From Ophiura sarsii (taxonomy: Eukaryota; Echinodermata; Ophiuroidea; Amphilepidida; Ophiuridae), in NCBI GenBank assembly GCA_035610835.1, contig CM069455.1, forward strand, positions 17,807,874 through 17,871,873: a DNA stretch of 64,000 bases. The letters are read 5' to 3'. The position numbers and the translations under genes are program-made. The stretch's first letter is position 1, and each line of letters begins with the position of its first letter. Positions 1-11,828 of this stretch are shown in pieces. The notes beneath the pieces are model-generated. The model made no database searches and was not told where the DNA came from. It was given only the letters and a program-made list of their open reading frames with translations.

Positions 1-222
1 CTAAATTCCGTACCCATACCCATACCCGTACCGGACCCGTTCCCATGGTCTCGCGGATACGGACCCGGAACCGTACCCATGACTTTGTTACGTGCCAGAC
101 CCGTACCCGTACCCATGGGCTCGGACCCGTACCCGTACCTATACCCATGGGCTCGGACCCATGCCCGTTCCCATGGGCTTGGACCCGGACCTGTACCCAT
201 GTGTTCGGACCCGTACCCATGA
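1..222. repeat. GC-rich minisatellite (about 20-bp units)
   Basis: Head-to-tail variants built from CCCGTACCCATGGGCTCGGA and shorter CCCGTA modules run from the window edge to about 222. The open reading frame across it (P/R/T-rich) is a by-product of the repeat. The array probably continues outside the window. Confidence 0.8.
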
Positions 223-1190
223 CCTGATTCTTGTACACTTTATTTATAAAATGTAGAAATAACTTTATTTGGTTATTATATATTTTAGAATACTAAGGAA
301 TGTTGATTTATATATCTATATCTTTGCCCATTTGATACCATGTAATTGAATAAATGTAGAGGGAGCTAGCTGACTAAAGTCTGTACCCATGATCTCTGTA
401 CTAACACTAAATTTAGAAAAAAACTTTTGTTTGGTCATTATTTTTCATTACAAATAATGAAAATTTAATGATTTGATTTGATTTGATTCAATTTAATTTA
501 CTAACTAATCATTACTTTACACGTTACATGCTAGATAAACATTTGGATGAATCCTTTAGGCACATTTTGATACCAAACAAACACCTAGCAACAAAGATAA
601 ACCATGATGAGCGCCATTTAAAGAAAATTAGTCACTTTTCAAAAGTCACATTTTCAATACACTCGCGGGAGGAAAAGGGGTGCGTGTGCGGTTAACCCCG
701 TGTGTGACACTGTTATGGTTGTAACCAGGATTGACCGGCGGGCAATCGATCACACACCCCTGCCCTGCGTTGGTTCGTACACCGTTTCGTGAGAGGGATA
801 TTTGATTCCGAACAATAAAGGGCCATTACATTAAACTGCTTGGAAATTTACCAATTTAGCCTGGGGGGCTAGAGAGTTGGGGTCGTGACAATTTATTGCT
901 GTTGTCCCTCGTCGTGCAGCAAAATATTCTTTTTTACCAGCTTGGTGAGTCATGTAATGAGGATTTGATAGGGTATCATATATATAATACGGAGTTGCCA
1001 ATTCCTGTCCTGAGATGTTCTCCCCTTTCCGCACCTTCGATTGACTTCAAATTTTCTGTGCGAGTGCGTATCAGTCCCACGACGAACCAGTTTATGTTTG
1101 ATTTTTTTAATTTGGGTTAGATTTCGCGAAATTCGAGGTTTTTTAGCCCGTTGCTACGTTATTGCTACGCGCCGCGTATACGCTGGGCAC
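223..1190. other. No gene recognised
   Basis: AT-rich sequence to about 660, then mixed composition. Short frames on both strands have no recognisable domain and no good splice context. I see no RNA gene here. Confidence 0.5.
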
Positions 1191-1740
1191 GCCATGGCGA
1201 TGGCCGGCGCATCGCACGCGTAATCGGGCGATTGTCGGGGCGCGAGTAATCAGGCGATGGACCTACGGCACATAATCTCCTGGCCACAGTTCGGCATACG
1301 TGGGCGCACTTCGATCAGGCTGCGCACGCATGCTTGAACTCACAAAATACTGCCAACCAACAACACCAAAGCACCTGATTGGTCAAATTTAAACTGAAGC
1401 CTTTTTAACGATCGTCACGCTGCGCCGTATCCACCAACGCAGTGCTCCCGCTGCGCCATAACCACCGACGCAGTGGGGCGTGATGGTGCGTGGAAAAGCT
1501 CATGAGTTTTTCAGTTCTCACGTTTGAGCACCAACCAATCAGAGCCTTGAGGTCGAGATGACGTAGTGCGCACAACAGAGATCCAGGGGACCGTTTTGGG
1601 GTGAGGTTGAGCAGGCGTACTTTACGCGAGCTCAACCTCATGTGACGTGGGCCCATTGCCGGCGCACGCGTAATCGGGCGATTACCGGCGCACGCGTAAT
1701 CGGGAGATTACCGGCGAACGCGTAATGGCGCACACGCGTT
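1190..1740. repeat. GC-rich CpG block with 25-bp repeats
   Basis: A local GC island with repeated CGGCGCACGCGTAATCGGG units: two to three adjacent copies at about 1658-1735 and diverged copies near 1205-1260. It also holds a short inverted repeat, GAGGTTGAGC / GCTCAACCTC (about 1602-1638). No coding signal is visible. Confidence 0.55.
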
Positions 1741-2409
1741 AGTGGCGCAAAACGTAGTTTGTTATGTGGTAGAGTAAAGGCGGCAAGCATCCGTTGCTCC
1801 ATAGTGTAAACCCTATAGTTATAGTACAAGAAAACGGCATGATGAGACAACAACAAAAAGTCAATTATATAGCCAGGGTATACAGGAACCCCTTGGAAGG
1901 AACTGGGAGCAAGGCCGGCGCAAACCGTATAAGGCGCAAACCGTAGGCCTGCATCCAGGATAACATGTGTTAATATAGTGACAGGGAAAATGCGTTTATA
2001 CGACAGTGCCTCAGTCCCATCGCGGACCCATCCACAATGCGGGCCACGGGCAGGGCGCGCTATATAAAAACATAGATAGGCCAGAAAACCGTGATATTTT
2101 CTTTTATACATGGGGGATAGGCCTATAAATAAACAAGGAACTGTTAGAGCAAAATATGCATGCAGAAATAGTCCTACTGGAGAAATAATTTAATGTCAAT
2201 AGGCCGAAAAATAAAATAAAATAAACGGATGGCTTTAACACTGAACTGGGTGGGTACAAAGTGATCATGGTGAGAACCCGCCTCCCGCCAACTATGAAAG
2301 ACCCACCATAAAACTTAATAAAACCACTAAAAATACCCAGTGGCGTCGCGGACCTAAATTTATTTAATACAGCGGCGGCGTGTTCTATGAGAGACTTGGC
2401 AACTTTTAG

Positions 2410-2447
<38 letters not shown>

Positions 2448-4068
2448 CGGGGGCGTCCGCGAAGGGGGTTGTGAAATCTAGGCTTACACGTGTGTATGAA
2501 CACATGGGGTGGGTACGGGGGTGGGTAGGCCTGTCTGGATTAGAAGGGTACACTGGGTACCTGGAGTATGGAATATTAAGGGTACCTTGTGATAACTGGA
2601 TTTTAAGGATGTATGGGGTAGGGCCTATACCAGAGTGGTTATTTCATGTCTTATTATGGATACCTAATAATATTTAGCGTTTCTGGGTAGGCCTTATTAA
2701 GATCCCTGGATTATTAAGGGCGCCGTGGCACCGATATTAGGATTAAGGGCACCTGAGTATCAAGGACCTCTTGCTATTGCACAATAGCCTTTATACGCTT
2801 TGATCATGTTGACGACTAACCGCACACTATCTTCTATACCATGTATACACTATATGGGGTATGGGGTTGGTACTGCACATTTTGGGGGGTTTGTTTGTTT
2901 GTTTGTCTGTTTGTTTAAACCGTCGGTCCGTACGGACACACGCTTGGGTCCTGAAGGGACCAGGCTCAAGCAAAATGAAAATGCTCGGGCCAGGCTTAAA
3001 AAGCCTATATAAGCATGCTGGCTGAATAAAATGAAAGTTAGAAAAGATGGAAGAAAAGCCTGAAGTAAAAAGAGCCACTTCCAACAAATGGGGTAACTAT
3101 AACATTGTTTCCCTCCTAAATGGGGTATTGAAATTGGGTCCGAGATTCAAAGATATCACAAAACTCAATTTCTGTGAACAAAGCCTATTTCAAATGAAAA
3201 AAATAATTCAGGGATCTACAATTTTGAACTCATTATCTATGCCCATTTTGCTACAAATCATGAAGGTATCTAATTTAGATAATAACACTCAGCTAGCGAG
3301 TGCCCGAGCGTAGCGAGGGTACGCCGCTAGTCATATGATAATATAGAGCAAGATGTTATGACGGGGTAAGAAGCTCTTGGGGGGGGGGGGGGGGGTGGTC
3401 ACTTTGCCAGCGACATTTACAAGGGGTTTTTTTCCTTCACATTTTTCAAAATAAAATTGGAAGAAGTTCAGTAATATTCAGGTTTTTAAACAACTAATCT
3501 TTGGGAGACAACCATAGTTAGACTTGGTCCCCGCCTCCCTCTATAATTATGACCGCCATCTTTAAAAATGGCGGACAACATTTGAGCACCCTCGCAGGGG
3601 CCGTGTGGAAAATAGGAAGACGTGAGGATCGAGTAACTTCATTTAACAGAATAGGGACCTATACATAATTTCAAGTGTGGGAGTCCAGTAGCAAAAGCCC
3701 CAGGAAGCTCTGAGCATTTTCAAATCCGAAGTCTCATGATGGGCCTAAAAATAAACTTGACACAACTTTTGCTAACTTGAGTAGAGGTACATTGTCCATT
3801 TTGTGGTATTTGATTTGAAATGAATCATGAATTTATATATATAAAATATTATATACAAAATACGAATACATTTTAAATGGGGTCCAGAGGTTTTTTCTTC
3901 TTTTTTAAGTTTGTCTCAAAATGGGACAATTTCTTCTTCTCTTTTTTCACCATCATGGTTGAGGTATGACAAACTATTTTTTTATTGGCGGGGCATGACA
4001 AATTATTTGTTTACCTTGACTGGCGCAGCAAAACATTTTTTTTCTGAAAACTCCCTAGATGATCTGGC
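1741..4068. other. No gene recognised; two long G homopolymers
   Basis: Contains G runs at about 2410-2447 and 3378-3396 and a (TTTG)n stretch near 2890-2915. A GCGAGTG...CGAGCGTAGCGAGG palindromic block lies near 3294-3320. Frames across the G run encode only poly-G or poly-P and are rejected as genes. Confidence 0.5.
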
Positions 4069-4200
4069 CAGATCAGCATTTTGAATCGACGTTTTGTTGT
4101 ACAAACATGTAATACAATTGTAAACATATACAAATCCCAGTTTTTATCATATCTTTTTGTAATTGAGGGCGCTTCCTCCACCACATCTTTTAATGCCCCT
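4069..4200 (-). mobile_element. Truncated TTAA-type MITE (family of 34557-34952)
   Basis: On the minus strand this begins AGGGGCATTAAAAGATGTGG next to TTAA (4201-4204). It shares the GCGCCCTCAATT block and the ATAAAAACTGGGATT block with the copies at 34557 and 58691. Homology fades near 4069, so the other end is lost. Confidence 0.6.
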
Positions 4201-4467
4201 TTAAAGCTTCTGAAACATTTCTTACAACAATATCTTCATTATCATGAATAAGGCGCCAACGTGTTAAAATCAGACAACTGTCAAGTTCTGTAACTATGCC
4301 TAACACAATCAACTAACCTACACAAAATAGTAAGAACAACATCGGGCAATTTACTGACAATATTGCAGACAATTTCTGATTTTTTAAAAATAATTTCTCA
4401 GGTTTCCTTATTGGGGTAACTAACAGTGAGAAACCAATGCAAAGCCAAAACAGTTTCATGCAATTAA

Positions 4468-4878
4468 AGGAAGGATCCCGCAAGCACAACATTGAGCATT
4501 ATTTGTTAGAAAAATGATTATCGAGCCGAAGTTACGTAATTATATAGAACAAAACATCATACTAGTCACAGAAATGAATAAAAACTGCCATCACTCAACA
4601 TGCAATGTTTAAAATTCGCGGCGATCGAAAGTCCCGGTGTCGATGACGTCATGGGTAATGGTGCTAAGATTTGCGCATGTGCATTGTTTAACTATGACAT
4701 CATCGACACTTGGACTTTCGATCGCCGCGAATTTTAAAAAGTGCATGTTGAGAGATTGCGGTTTTTATTTGTTTTTGTCATAGGTGTGGTGTTTTGTTCT
4801 ATATAATTACAAAAGTTTGGCTCGATAGTTATTTTTCTAACATATAATGCACACTTTTATGCTTGCGGGACACCTGCT
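4468..4878. mobile_element. Foldback MITE flanked by TTAA
   Basis: Two arms of about 190 bp are imperfect reverse complements around a roughly 40-bp loop (about 4655-4695). The best-conserved stretch is AAAATTCGCGGCGATCGAAA near the loop. Both outer edges abut TTAA (4464-4467 and 4879-4882), as for piggyBac or Kolobok-type target duplications. No transposase frame is present, so it is non-autonomous. Confidence 0.8.
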
Positions 4879-5089
4879 TTAATCAACAGCAGACCTGTGT
4901 GACAGGACTTTTGATTTTTGATTGTTTGCAATATGGTTGTGAAATGGCATAAAATACCATTTTAAGTGAAACAATCAAAATGGTTTATTTTTAAACTTTT
5001 TTGGTCAAACAATTTCCCTACAAATACCATAGATTAATATTTGCATGTTAAATTGTCACAATTTACGTTTTTATCGAATGTGAAATGTC

Positions 5090-5177
5090 CCTGTAGAAAG
5101 ATTTTGAAATTCGAATTTTATTAAACTAGATAACCTGTAGAAAGATTTTGAAATTCGAATTTTATTAAACTAGATAA
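5090..5177. repeat. Perfect 44-bp tandem duplication
   Basis: A 44-bp unit beginning CCTGTAGAAAGATTTTGAAA occurs twice without a mismatch (5090-5133 and 5134-5177). Perfect identity in non-coding DNA suggests a recent slippage event or an assembly artefact. Confidence 0.95.
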
Positions 5178-5224
5178 CTACATAAATGACACTCATCACA
5201 ATGAGCCCCAAATTGACACGCAGG

Positions 5225-5460
5225 CTGCAATTTTTGTATACAAAAGTTGACAATTTACATTGTGTTTCAAAATCATAGGGCTATCTCAGGAACTACTGAA
5301 CCAATACTGGGCTTGTTTGTACTCAATTGAATGCATTTATTTATGCTGAATCTGAATATGACAATGAACATTTGAATTTTGAACTTTTTTGAGAAAAAAA
5401 TTGAACATTGTTGATATGTCGTCTGCACTCGATATCCGCTTGAACACATTTATAAAGAAT
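5225..5460 (+). mobile_element. Dispersed MITE copy (family of 25872-26101)
   Basis: Shares the core TCTCAGGAACTACTGAACCA followed by a TTGTTTGTACTCAATTGAATG-like block with copies at 25872-26101, 26595-26795 and 37837-38023. Termini are eroded here. The better-preserved copy has TTAACACTTTCCACGCGGC-type inverted ends. Confidence 0.55.
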
Positions 5461-5984
5461 AGGCCTATAGAAGAAGGGCGAATTTGCGACACAACATTTT
5501 GGGCGATCGCATATCTCCTTTCACACACTCAATTTCAAACAATTGGCAATGTGAGGATCAAGTATTAAATTAAATCAAACCTTTTTTCAATTGAAAAACC
5601 AAAAAAAAACCATCAAAAGAACAACAACATCAATACATGTAGCTGAAAGCCGAATAAGGACTGTATAATATAGCTTAATACCCTTTTTTTACTCATATTG
5701 AAACCAACCAAAAAATACATAGATACCAATATAATTTATTAATTAGATTCGTAAGTTGTAATACGTTTTTGTTTAAGTTAAAATAGTTGAGTTTTTCGAA
5801 GGTATAAATTGCAATGTATAAACATGTTGAGTTTTTGAAACCCTTGAGTGGATAATGAGCACACAACATGGTTCGAGGGGCCAGGGGCCGGCTGGAGGGA
5901 ATCATGAAAACGCGAAATCGTAAGTGTTTTTATGATTGCGTTTTCCGTAAACGGATAAATATCAGAAGTCACCCGAAACATAGT

Positions 5985-6058
5985 CAACTAGAGCGGTTCT
6001 CGGGTTTAGCGGTTTTCGGATTTGGCGGTTCTCCTATTTGGCGGTTCTCCTATTTAGT
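5985..6058. repeat. Short tandem repeat, 16-17-bp unit
   Basis: About four variants of GGCGGTTCTCCTATTT / GCGGTTTTCGGATTTG follow each other, the last two nearly identical. Confidence 0.7.
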
Positions 6059-7200
6059 GATTATTGTGGTTGGCATTGATTATGGGTTGGTTATGTGTAG
6101 GCATGATTTGGATCCAACCGGAACCATGAGTCGCCGATAGAGTTGCTGTTAGTGGTTGATGAAGTTCAGAGAGGTAATTAGGTTCAAGAGGTTTGATGGT
6201 CTTATAGAAATGGCGCGGTATAAAAGCCTTTCGTATGTATGTATGTATGAAGTAGCGACTTGTAAATTAAGGGATGGCTGGATGACATTTTCTGTAGAAG
6301 GTAAGTGCATCGTAAAATGCCACATAGCCTATATTGTTGTCATGAAATAATTTCTCAATAAATTACCAGACACTCACTCCCAGAAACCATTATAGATCTG
6401 AAAATGTACATTCATTGTCTGGAGTGCTTGTGATTATGTGTAATAAAACACAGAGGGAGACAGTTGTCGGAAATACTTTGAATATTTTTATGTAATTCGC
6501 ATCCGCGAGTTCATCTAATAATTTAGTTGTTCAAATTATTTGACAGATTTCTACTGCCCTTGAAAAAAGCAGGGTAACTTTTTGGGGTGTAGAGGTTGAA
6601 TTGATTGAATTACCCTTGTATTTTATCATTACAGTGCTAGTCAAAAAGAAGGCGACTGCAATAAATATGGGTTTATGAAGATCATATTTCAAGAGCATGT
6701 TCTTCACTTTTACAATTTTTGTTTTGTTTATGTTTGATTAAAAGACTCCTTTTGGCAGCTGTCCATGATCTGCTATATCTTTGAATTAATCTGTCTAAAG
6801 TGAAGAGTCTATCAAAGAGGGTTATTTATAATCAAGATTTCATTTTGTTTGGTTATTTGGGAAACAATATTCACAATTAACTTCTTTTCGACTGTTACGA
6901 GGTCAATGCATTGATAATTTGGAAGTACAAACTTGCATCATGTTGTCATTTATTGGAATAGCTTTCTTGTAGTTGTGGTCTGTGGTACTATTATCAAATG
7001 GGGAAAATATTGAATATTGAATTAAAAGTACAATTTACGCAAGCAAATAATGGAAAAGGACTATGCAATAAGTTGTTATATAATAAGTTTATTAAGGCAC
7101 AGTTAGTGGCATTAACGAAACCAGTTGTACAATGAAAGCATTTCTTACGGATACAAAATTGTTCATTAACACTAAGATTTCTGGAATCTGTTATTGTGTA
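6059..7200. other. No gene recognised
   Basis: AT-rich sequence with frequent stops in all frames. I see no repeat pair, splice-flanked frame or RNA gene. Confidence 0.45.
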
Positions 7201-7204
7201 TGAA

Positions 7205-7585
7205 ATTGCTGCCCGGGTGAGCGTTGGCAGGTTAGTTGAGCGGTTAGGGAAGTGTCACAGTGAACAGAGGGTCAGTTGGGAGAATTTAGACACTCGGATT
7301 TCCATAAAAAAACATATCTGGTTGGTTAGGGTTAAAACACACCATGTACAGTGGAGCTTGGTAACCCTGACCTTCCTGGAACGTACGATTCACTACGGCA
7401 GGAAATATTGTTTACGTGTAAGGTACAGCATTTAATTCAATGACGCCATCAACAAAACTGAAAAAGTGCTCAGGAGGGCGTTGGTAGGTTAGCCGAGTGG
7501 TTAACTGGAGATTCACGTCAATGATTTAGGGTAATTGTATGTCCCCCTCTCTTGGTTTCCACACTAGCCTGTCTGGTTAGGGATA
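7205..7585 (+). repeat. Two degenerate tRNA-Leu/Ser-like SINE heads
   Basis: Two related segments (about 7215-7340 and 7480-7585) start GCGTTGGNAGGTTAG, carry a GAGYGGTTA A-box-like core typical of class II tRNAs, and end with CTGGTTAGGG. No convincing B box remains, so these look like decayed SINE copies rather than tRNA genes. Confidence 0.3.
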
Positions 7586-8240
7586 ATTATAACTAATAAC
7601 TAATAATAATTTCACTAAATATAACTTCACTCCTGGCCTACAAAGGCATCAAATTGGAAATAAGTTATAACACAAGTAGTAATCCTTTGAAATAGAAGGC
7701 ACATGTCACTTATAATGGAAGAGTTGTAAAAAGCATATAATCAGCATGACTATTTAGGGTGTTTATATGTATGAGTGTTTAAAACCTTATCAAAATAGGG
7801 CTGGAGCCTTTAGCGTTTATTGAATGAATACACACTTGTCTGGCTCCTGGCCTATACAAGTGTCAAATGGGAATTAAGTGATAAGAGACTGGCAGCATTC
7901 TTTAGAAATAGAAGGGCACATCACAAAGAACATTTGAAAGACACCTTCACAATGCATTGCGTTTTTGCGAAATGACCTAATTTTGGCCTTCAATTTGTCT
8001 TGGTTCCCAATCCCATATGCACACAATCATGACTTCATAGCGCATTCATAATTGGAATTGAATTTCTAAAACTTAAGAGCTTGACACATGCATTGTGTGA
8101 AAAAAGCTTCAGTTGGCTGGCGACTGCGCAATACATTGTGGGAAGACATCAAAATCTTCTTTGGCCACGTCATTTATAATGGAAGTGTTGGTCATCTAAA
8201 GTATTAAGATTTATCAAGTTTTATTTGTTGAATATCTATA

Positions 8241-8519
8241 ATTATCCCTAACCATCCTCAATGCGGCAAATGTCCACGGTAAAGTCTGTCTGTGCCAGCT
8301 GGCGTGGCACTTTTTCAATGAAATAATGGCCCCAGGCTACATAGTCGGGCCAATACACTGGCCCGAGTATGGTTGGCTCCTGTGGCGCACTGGTAGAGCG
8401 TTCGTCTCGCAACCGAGAGGTTGTGGGTTCGAGCCCCGGTGGCGGCGCCACTCTTTTTGTCCGCGTTTTTGTCATTGAAAAAAAAAAATCAAAATGTGAC
8501 TTAGGAGGTTAGGGTTAAC
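8241..8519 (+). repeat. tRNA-containing repeat, copy 1
   Basis: Starts ATTATCCCTAACCATCCTCA and ends near GTGACTTAGGAGGTTAGGGT. It is repeated 340 bp downstream (8581-8844) at high identity; copy 2 lacks a few bases before the tRNA-like part. The whole unit, not only the tRNA-like part, is duplicated, which suggests a SINE or a small tandem duplication of a tRNA locus. Confidence 0.8.
8376..8446 (+). tRNA. tRNA-Ala(CGC)-like gene or SINE head
   Basis: Folds as a cloverleaf: D stem GCGC/GCGT, an anticodon loop CTCGCAA with T33 and anticodon CGC, and a B box GGTTCGAGCCC. The A-box region is TGGCGCACTGG. The acceptor pairs imperfectly (GCTCCTG with TGGCGGC) and the anticodon stem has one mismatch at its base. 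A T5 run (about 8453-8457) lies just downstream as a possible Pol III terminator. The imperfections and the repeat context favour a SINE head or pseudo-tRNA. Confidence 0.5.
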
Positions 8520-8580
8520 AGAAAAAAGAAGAAAAAAAAAAATTCTTCTACTTTTTACAAAATTTGCCATGTATGATTTT

Positions 8581-8844
8581 ATTATTCCTAACCATCCTCA
8601 ATGCTGCAAATGTCCACGGTAAAGTCTGTCTTGGCACTTTTTCGATGAAATAATGGCCCCAGGCTACATAGTCGGGCCAATACACTGGCTTGAGTATGGT
8701 TGGCCCCGTGGCGCACTGGTAGAGCGTTCGTCTCGCAACCGAGAGGTTGTGGGTTCGAGCCCCGGTGGCGGCACCACTCTTTTTGTCCGCGTTTTTGTAG
8801 TTGAAATTTTTTTTTCAAAATGTGACTTGGGAGGTTAGGGTTAA
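8581..8844 (+). repeat. tRNA-containing repeat, copy 2
   Basis: Second copy of the unit at 8241-8519, offset 340 bp, with small indels before the tRNA-like segment. The two copies are separated by about 60 bp of A-rich sequence. Confidence 0.8.
8702..8772 (+). tRNA. tRNA-Ala(CGC)-like sequence, second copy
   Basis: D arm, anticodon loop (CGC) and T arm are identical to the copy at 8376-8446. The 5' acceptor is changed to GGCCCCG and pairs less well. A T5 run follows at about 8780. Confidence 0.45.
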
Positions 8845-8865
8845 TCAAATACATATAAAAGCATT

Positions 8866-9100
8866 TTGGAAATGAAATGGGTCAGAGAATCCAAACTTGT
8901 ATGTTTTGAAATGTTGACAAAAAAGTGCCAAAGATTGTTTTGCTAAATTTCAAAAACTACAAGATGAGGTCCAAAAATGAGAAATTATTGTTGTTAGCCT
9001 TGTCGTAAAGAAATGTGTCAAAAAGTGATTTTCTCAAAATATCAACATGTTTGATCAAAATTGATACCAAAATGGATTCTCTGACCCATTTCATTTCCAA
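8866..9100. mobile_element. Small TIR element (28-bp perfect ends)
   Basis: The left end TTGGAAATGAAATGGGTCAG (continuing AGAATCCA) is the exact reverse complement of the right end at 9073-9100. The 235-bp interior has no coding capacity. No target duplication is clear. Confidence 0.75.
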
Positions 9101-9289
9101 TAGTATACAAAATACAAAAAAGTGACTTCTTGAGTTCTCCTTAAGCTGCAGTAATAAAACAAGTCATAATGGTAGCATACAAAATGTTCCATTAATGTTC
9201 AAGAGTTGAAAAGCATAAAATTAGCATCGAGACTATTTTGTCACTGTCTCAATACTATGGACAATGGACATAATTAAACTATTTGTATA

Positions 9290-9489
9290 GGTCGTCCATC
9301 ATTTTCACATACAGTTGTACGTAACAGGAGGGTAAAAAATACCCTAAGCGTACATATCTTAAATGGCGATCTTGAGAGGCAGGCATTTTTTATCAAGCCA
9401 TGAAATTGTTGCCATTTATTGCGTATGTAACTCAAAAAAGTTACGCACGCTCTGTACATATATGAAAATGGCGATAATTTTGGACGACC
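9290..9489 (-). mobile_element. Diverged Harbinger-like MITE (family of 22001-22250)
   Basis: Ends GGTCGTCC / GGACGACC, with internal GTTACGCACG- and TTAAATGGCGATCTTGAGAG-type blocks shared in reverse order with 22001-22250. The target duplication has decayed. Confidence 0.65.
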
Positions 9490-9573
9490 TCTTAATCTTC
9501 TATCTAGCTTTGTTAAACATGAACAGAATAAAGTATGTTCCTAAAAGGTTAGCCATTTCAGGAAATAAAGATG

Positions 9574-9602
9574 ACCCAAGTCACCCAAGTCACCCAAGAC
9601 TA
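9574..9602. repeat. 9-bp triplet repeat
   Basis: CCCAAGTCA occurs three times in tandem. Very short; no function inferred. Confidence 0.7.
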
Positions 9603-9738
9603 CTGAGTTCAAGTACTGATTTTGTAGGTCCATTTTTAATAAACACTTGGTTTATTTTACAAAGCTGCAAGTACATGTATGAAGATTCGGAATTTCCAAA
9701 ATGGTCAAAATGTACAATCCTCATGCATGCTGATTATA

Positions 9739-10262
9739 CAGTCATAAAAAAAAGTAACTACCGGTATACAAGTAATAGATGGGCTTTTAACTCTATAAAT
9801 ATATATCCTACCTAAAAATATTAGATAATAGAGTTGTTGAGAAATTTATCTTCTTTAATATGAGATTTTGCACGCTAGGATCGGTTGAATATTGAAGAAG
9901 TGACACTCCAAAATGTAAGGTTAAGTCACAATTTCATGTTCACATTTTTCTTTTCAACACGGGGGAGAGTATGACAAGTAGCGTGTGTCGACTATCCAAC
10001 CTGTGCATGCATCCTCAATGTACCACACGTAACGGTAGCTGGGTCCGTGTGTGGAAAAGACAAATGTGAAAATGCGATTCAGACTACACCTTACATTTTG
10101 GAGTGTCACTTCCCTTAAAATCACCCAAATCCTAGCGTGCAATATCTCATTAACGAAGATAAATTTCTTAACAACTTTATTATTTAATATTTGTAGGTAG
10201 GATAATATTTTTAGAGTTAAAAGCCCATTTATTACCTGTATAGTTACTTTTTTTTATGACTG
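9739..10262. mobile_element. Tc1-like foldback element
   Basis: Long imperfect inverted arms (about 220 bp) start CAGTCATAAAAAAAAGTAAC, end with the complement, and are flanked by TA (9737-9738, 10263-10264). The CAGT terminus and TA target fit Tc1/mariner MITEs. The unpaired centre is about 9955-10045. No transposase. Confidence 0.75.
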
Positions 10263-10999
10263 TAGACTCGCAACCATAATCAAACAAACTTACATGATGG
10301 ACCACAGTCACACGCAACACTTTTTGACAAGGTAAGTACCGTAAAGCATGGCTTGTATTTATAGAGTTGCCAAATTGAAATTTTCTTTTACAAGACTTTA
10401 TAACCGTGTTATCCCTAATAAGTGCCCCTGCCCTAATAAGCTCCCACCAGTAAATTATTGAATGACTTGGAAAAGAAAAAACAATTAAATACTCACCAAC
10501 CCTACCCTAAACATTGAAAAGACCCCTAACATCAACATAACCATGAGTTGGTAGTAGACGATTCACATATCACACAATTTAAAAGGAAATTTAAAATGCT
10601 TATCTCAAATTGTACTTTGGTTTTCTGTATGAACGTGCTACTCAAGAGTATTGAATTCTACAACTTTAGCACAATTAATGGCAGCAATTGTGTAACAAAA
10701 ACAAATATAATACTATACGTCCACCGGCTCCGGCCGAAATGACTAAGCGCCCTTGCTGCCAATATTTGAAGCTTTACATCATGTGATTGTTTTAATATTG
10801 AAGTTTGGCCTATAGATAATCTTTATTATCAAACATATATCAAGCATGCATTTTTACATGTTGTTATTTTTATCTGTCATTTCTGGAAAGTTGTGGTTAA
10901 TTTAAAACTACTCTTGGCTATTATTGTTATTGCTATACAGTGATCCCATCATTTAGAGTCCATTAATATCCCTTTCAATCATAGTTGCAAAACTTCATA
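10263..10999. other. No gene recognised
   Basis: AT-rich with short frames only; no repeats or RNA genes seen. Confidence 0.45.
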
Positions 11000-11242
11000 G
11001 GTGACACGATCAAGAGGAATGAGTCGGATGTCGACCCTAGTCGAAAATGAGGTTTTTTTATAGAGTTTCAAATAAGACACTTAGAGCTTTCAGAATATGT
11101 CGATACGACTTTTTGTTCCAAAGTTATGTCAAATTGTATACATGAATTTCCCTCAAAACTTATGTAAGCCGCCATTTTGAATTGGCCATATCTCAATTTG
11201 GGATCCTCCGACATCCGACTCATTCTTCTTGATCGCGTCACA
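11000..11242 (+). mobile_element. TA-flanked MITE (241-bp family)
   Basis: TIRs of about 33 bp begin TGTGAC(G/A)CGATCAAGAGG and run into AATGAGTCGGATGTCG. TA flanks both sides (10998-10999, 11243-11244). The same element in reverse orientation lies at 18783-20431, split by another insertion. Tc1/mariner-type, inferred from the TA target and the absence of coding sequence. Confidence 0.85.
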
Positions 11243-11360
11243 TATAGCACATAATTAATCATTCATCATGTGAAGACTAAAACATTGTTATCCATTTTGA
11301 AGCAGTACTACTGGTTCCCCCGGCTGATGATATTAGTCCTATTGCTACATTCCTACATGA

Positions 11361-11828
11361 GGCAAAAAAAAAAGTTGACTTGCCCTTTCCGACCGACCCA
11401 GATTTTCGGAAATCTAGGGTCGCTATTTTATTCATTTTTTTATTTTTTCTATGTCATATTTTGTTTAAGAAATAGCAAAACATGTTCTGTTTACCGTACG
11501 TTTAATTACGGTATAAACACATAACATCGTCATTTACTCACACACTTTATATCAACTGTCGCATTGTATATTTATTTCACTTGCGTAAACTGCTGAATCT
11601 ATTACACATGCTTTCCAAAAACAGTGTCAGTTGGGCGACGGTCTGTGTATAATAGGTATATATAATTGTATTCACAGCGCGGGTCTTTAACACTTTGACA
11701 GGTAAATGATTTTTATAAATCATGTTTTTGTGTAGTATCTGCTTGTTTAAAAGATTAAATAAAAAATATGACCGTCCGACCCACATTCTTGACCTGAAAG
11801 GGCAAGTCAACCCTTTTTGTTGTTGGCC
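11361..11828. mobile_element. TIR element with GTTGACTTGCCCTTTC ends
   Basis: Left GTTGACTTGCCCTTTC (about 11373-11389) matches the right end in inverse orientation (about 11797-11812). Outer bases GGC...GCC and a GACCGACCCA / GTCCGACCCA subterminal block are also inverted. A possible TGA target duplication lies on both sides. Non-coding interior. Confidence 0.65.

Noticed and set aside
2104..2677. Proline- or glycine-rich open frames of 96-149 codons
   Set aside because: They are produced by the G38 homopolymer and lack any domain; the run length itself may be wrong.
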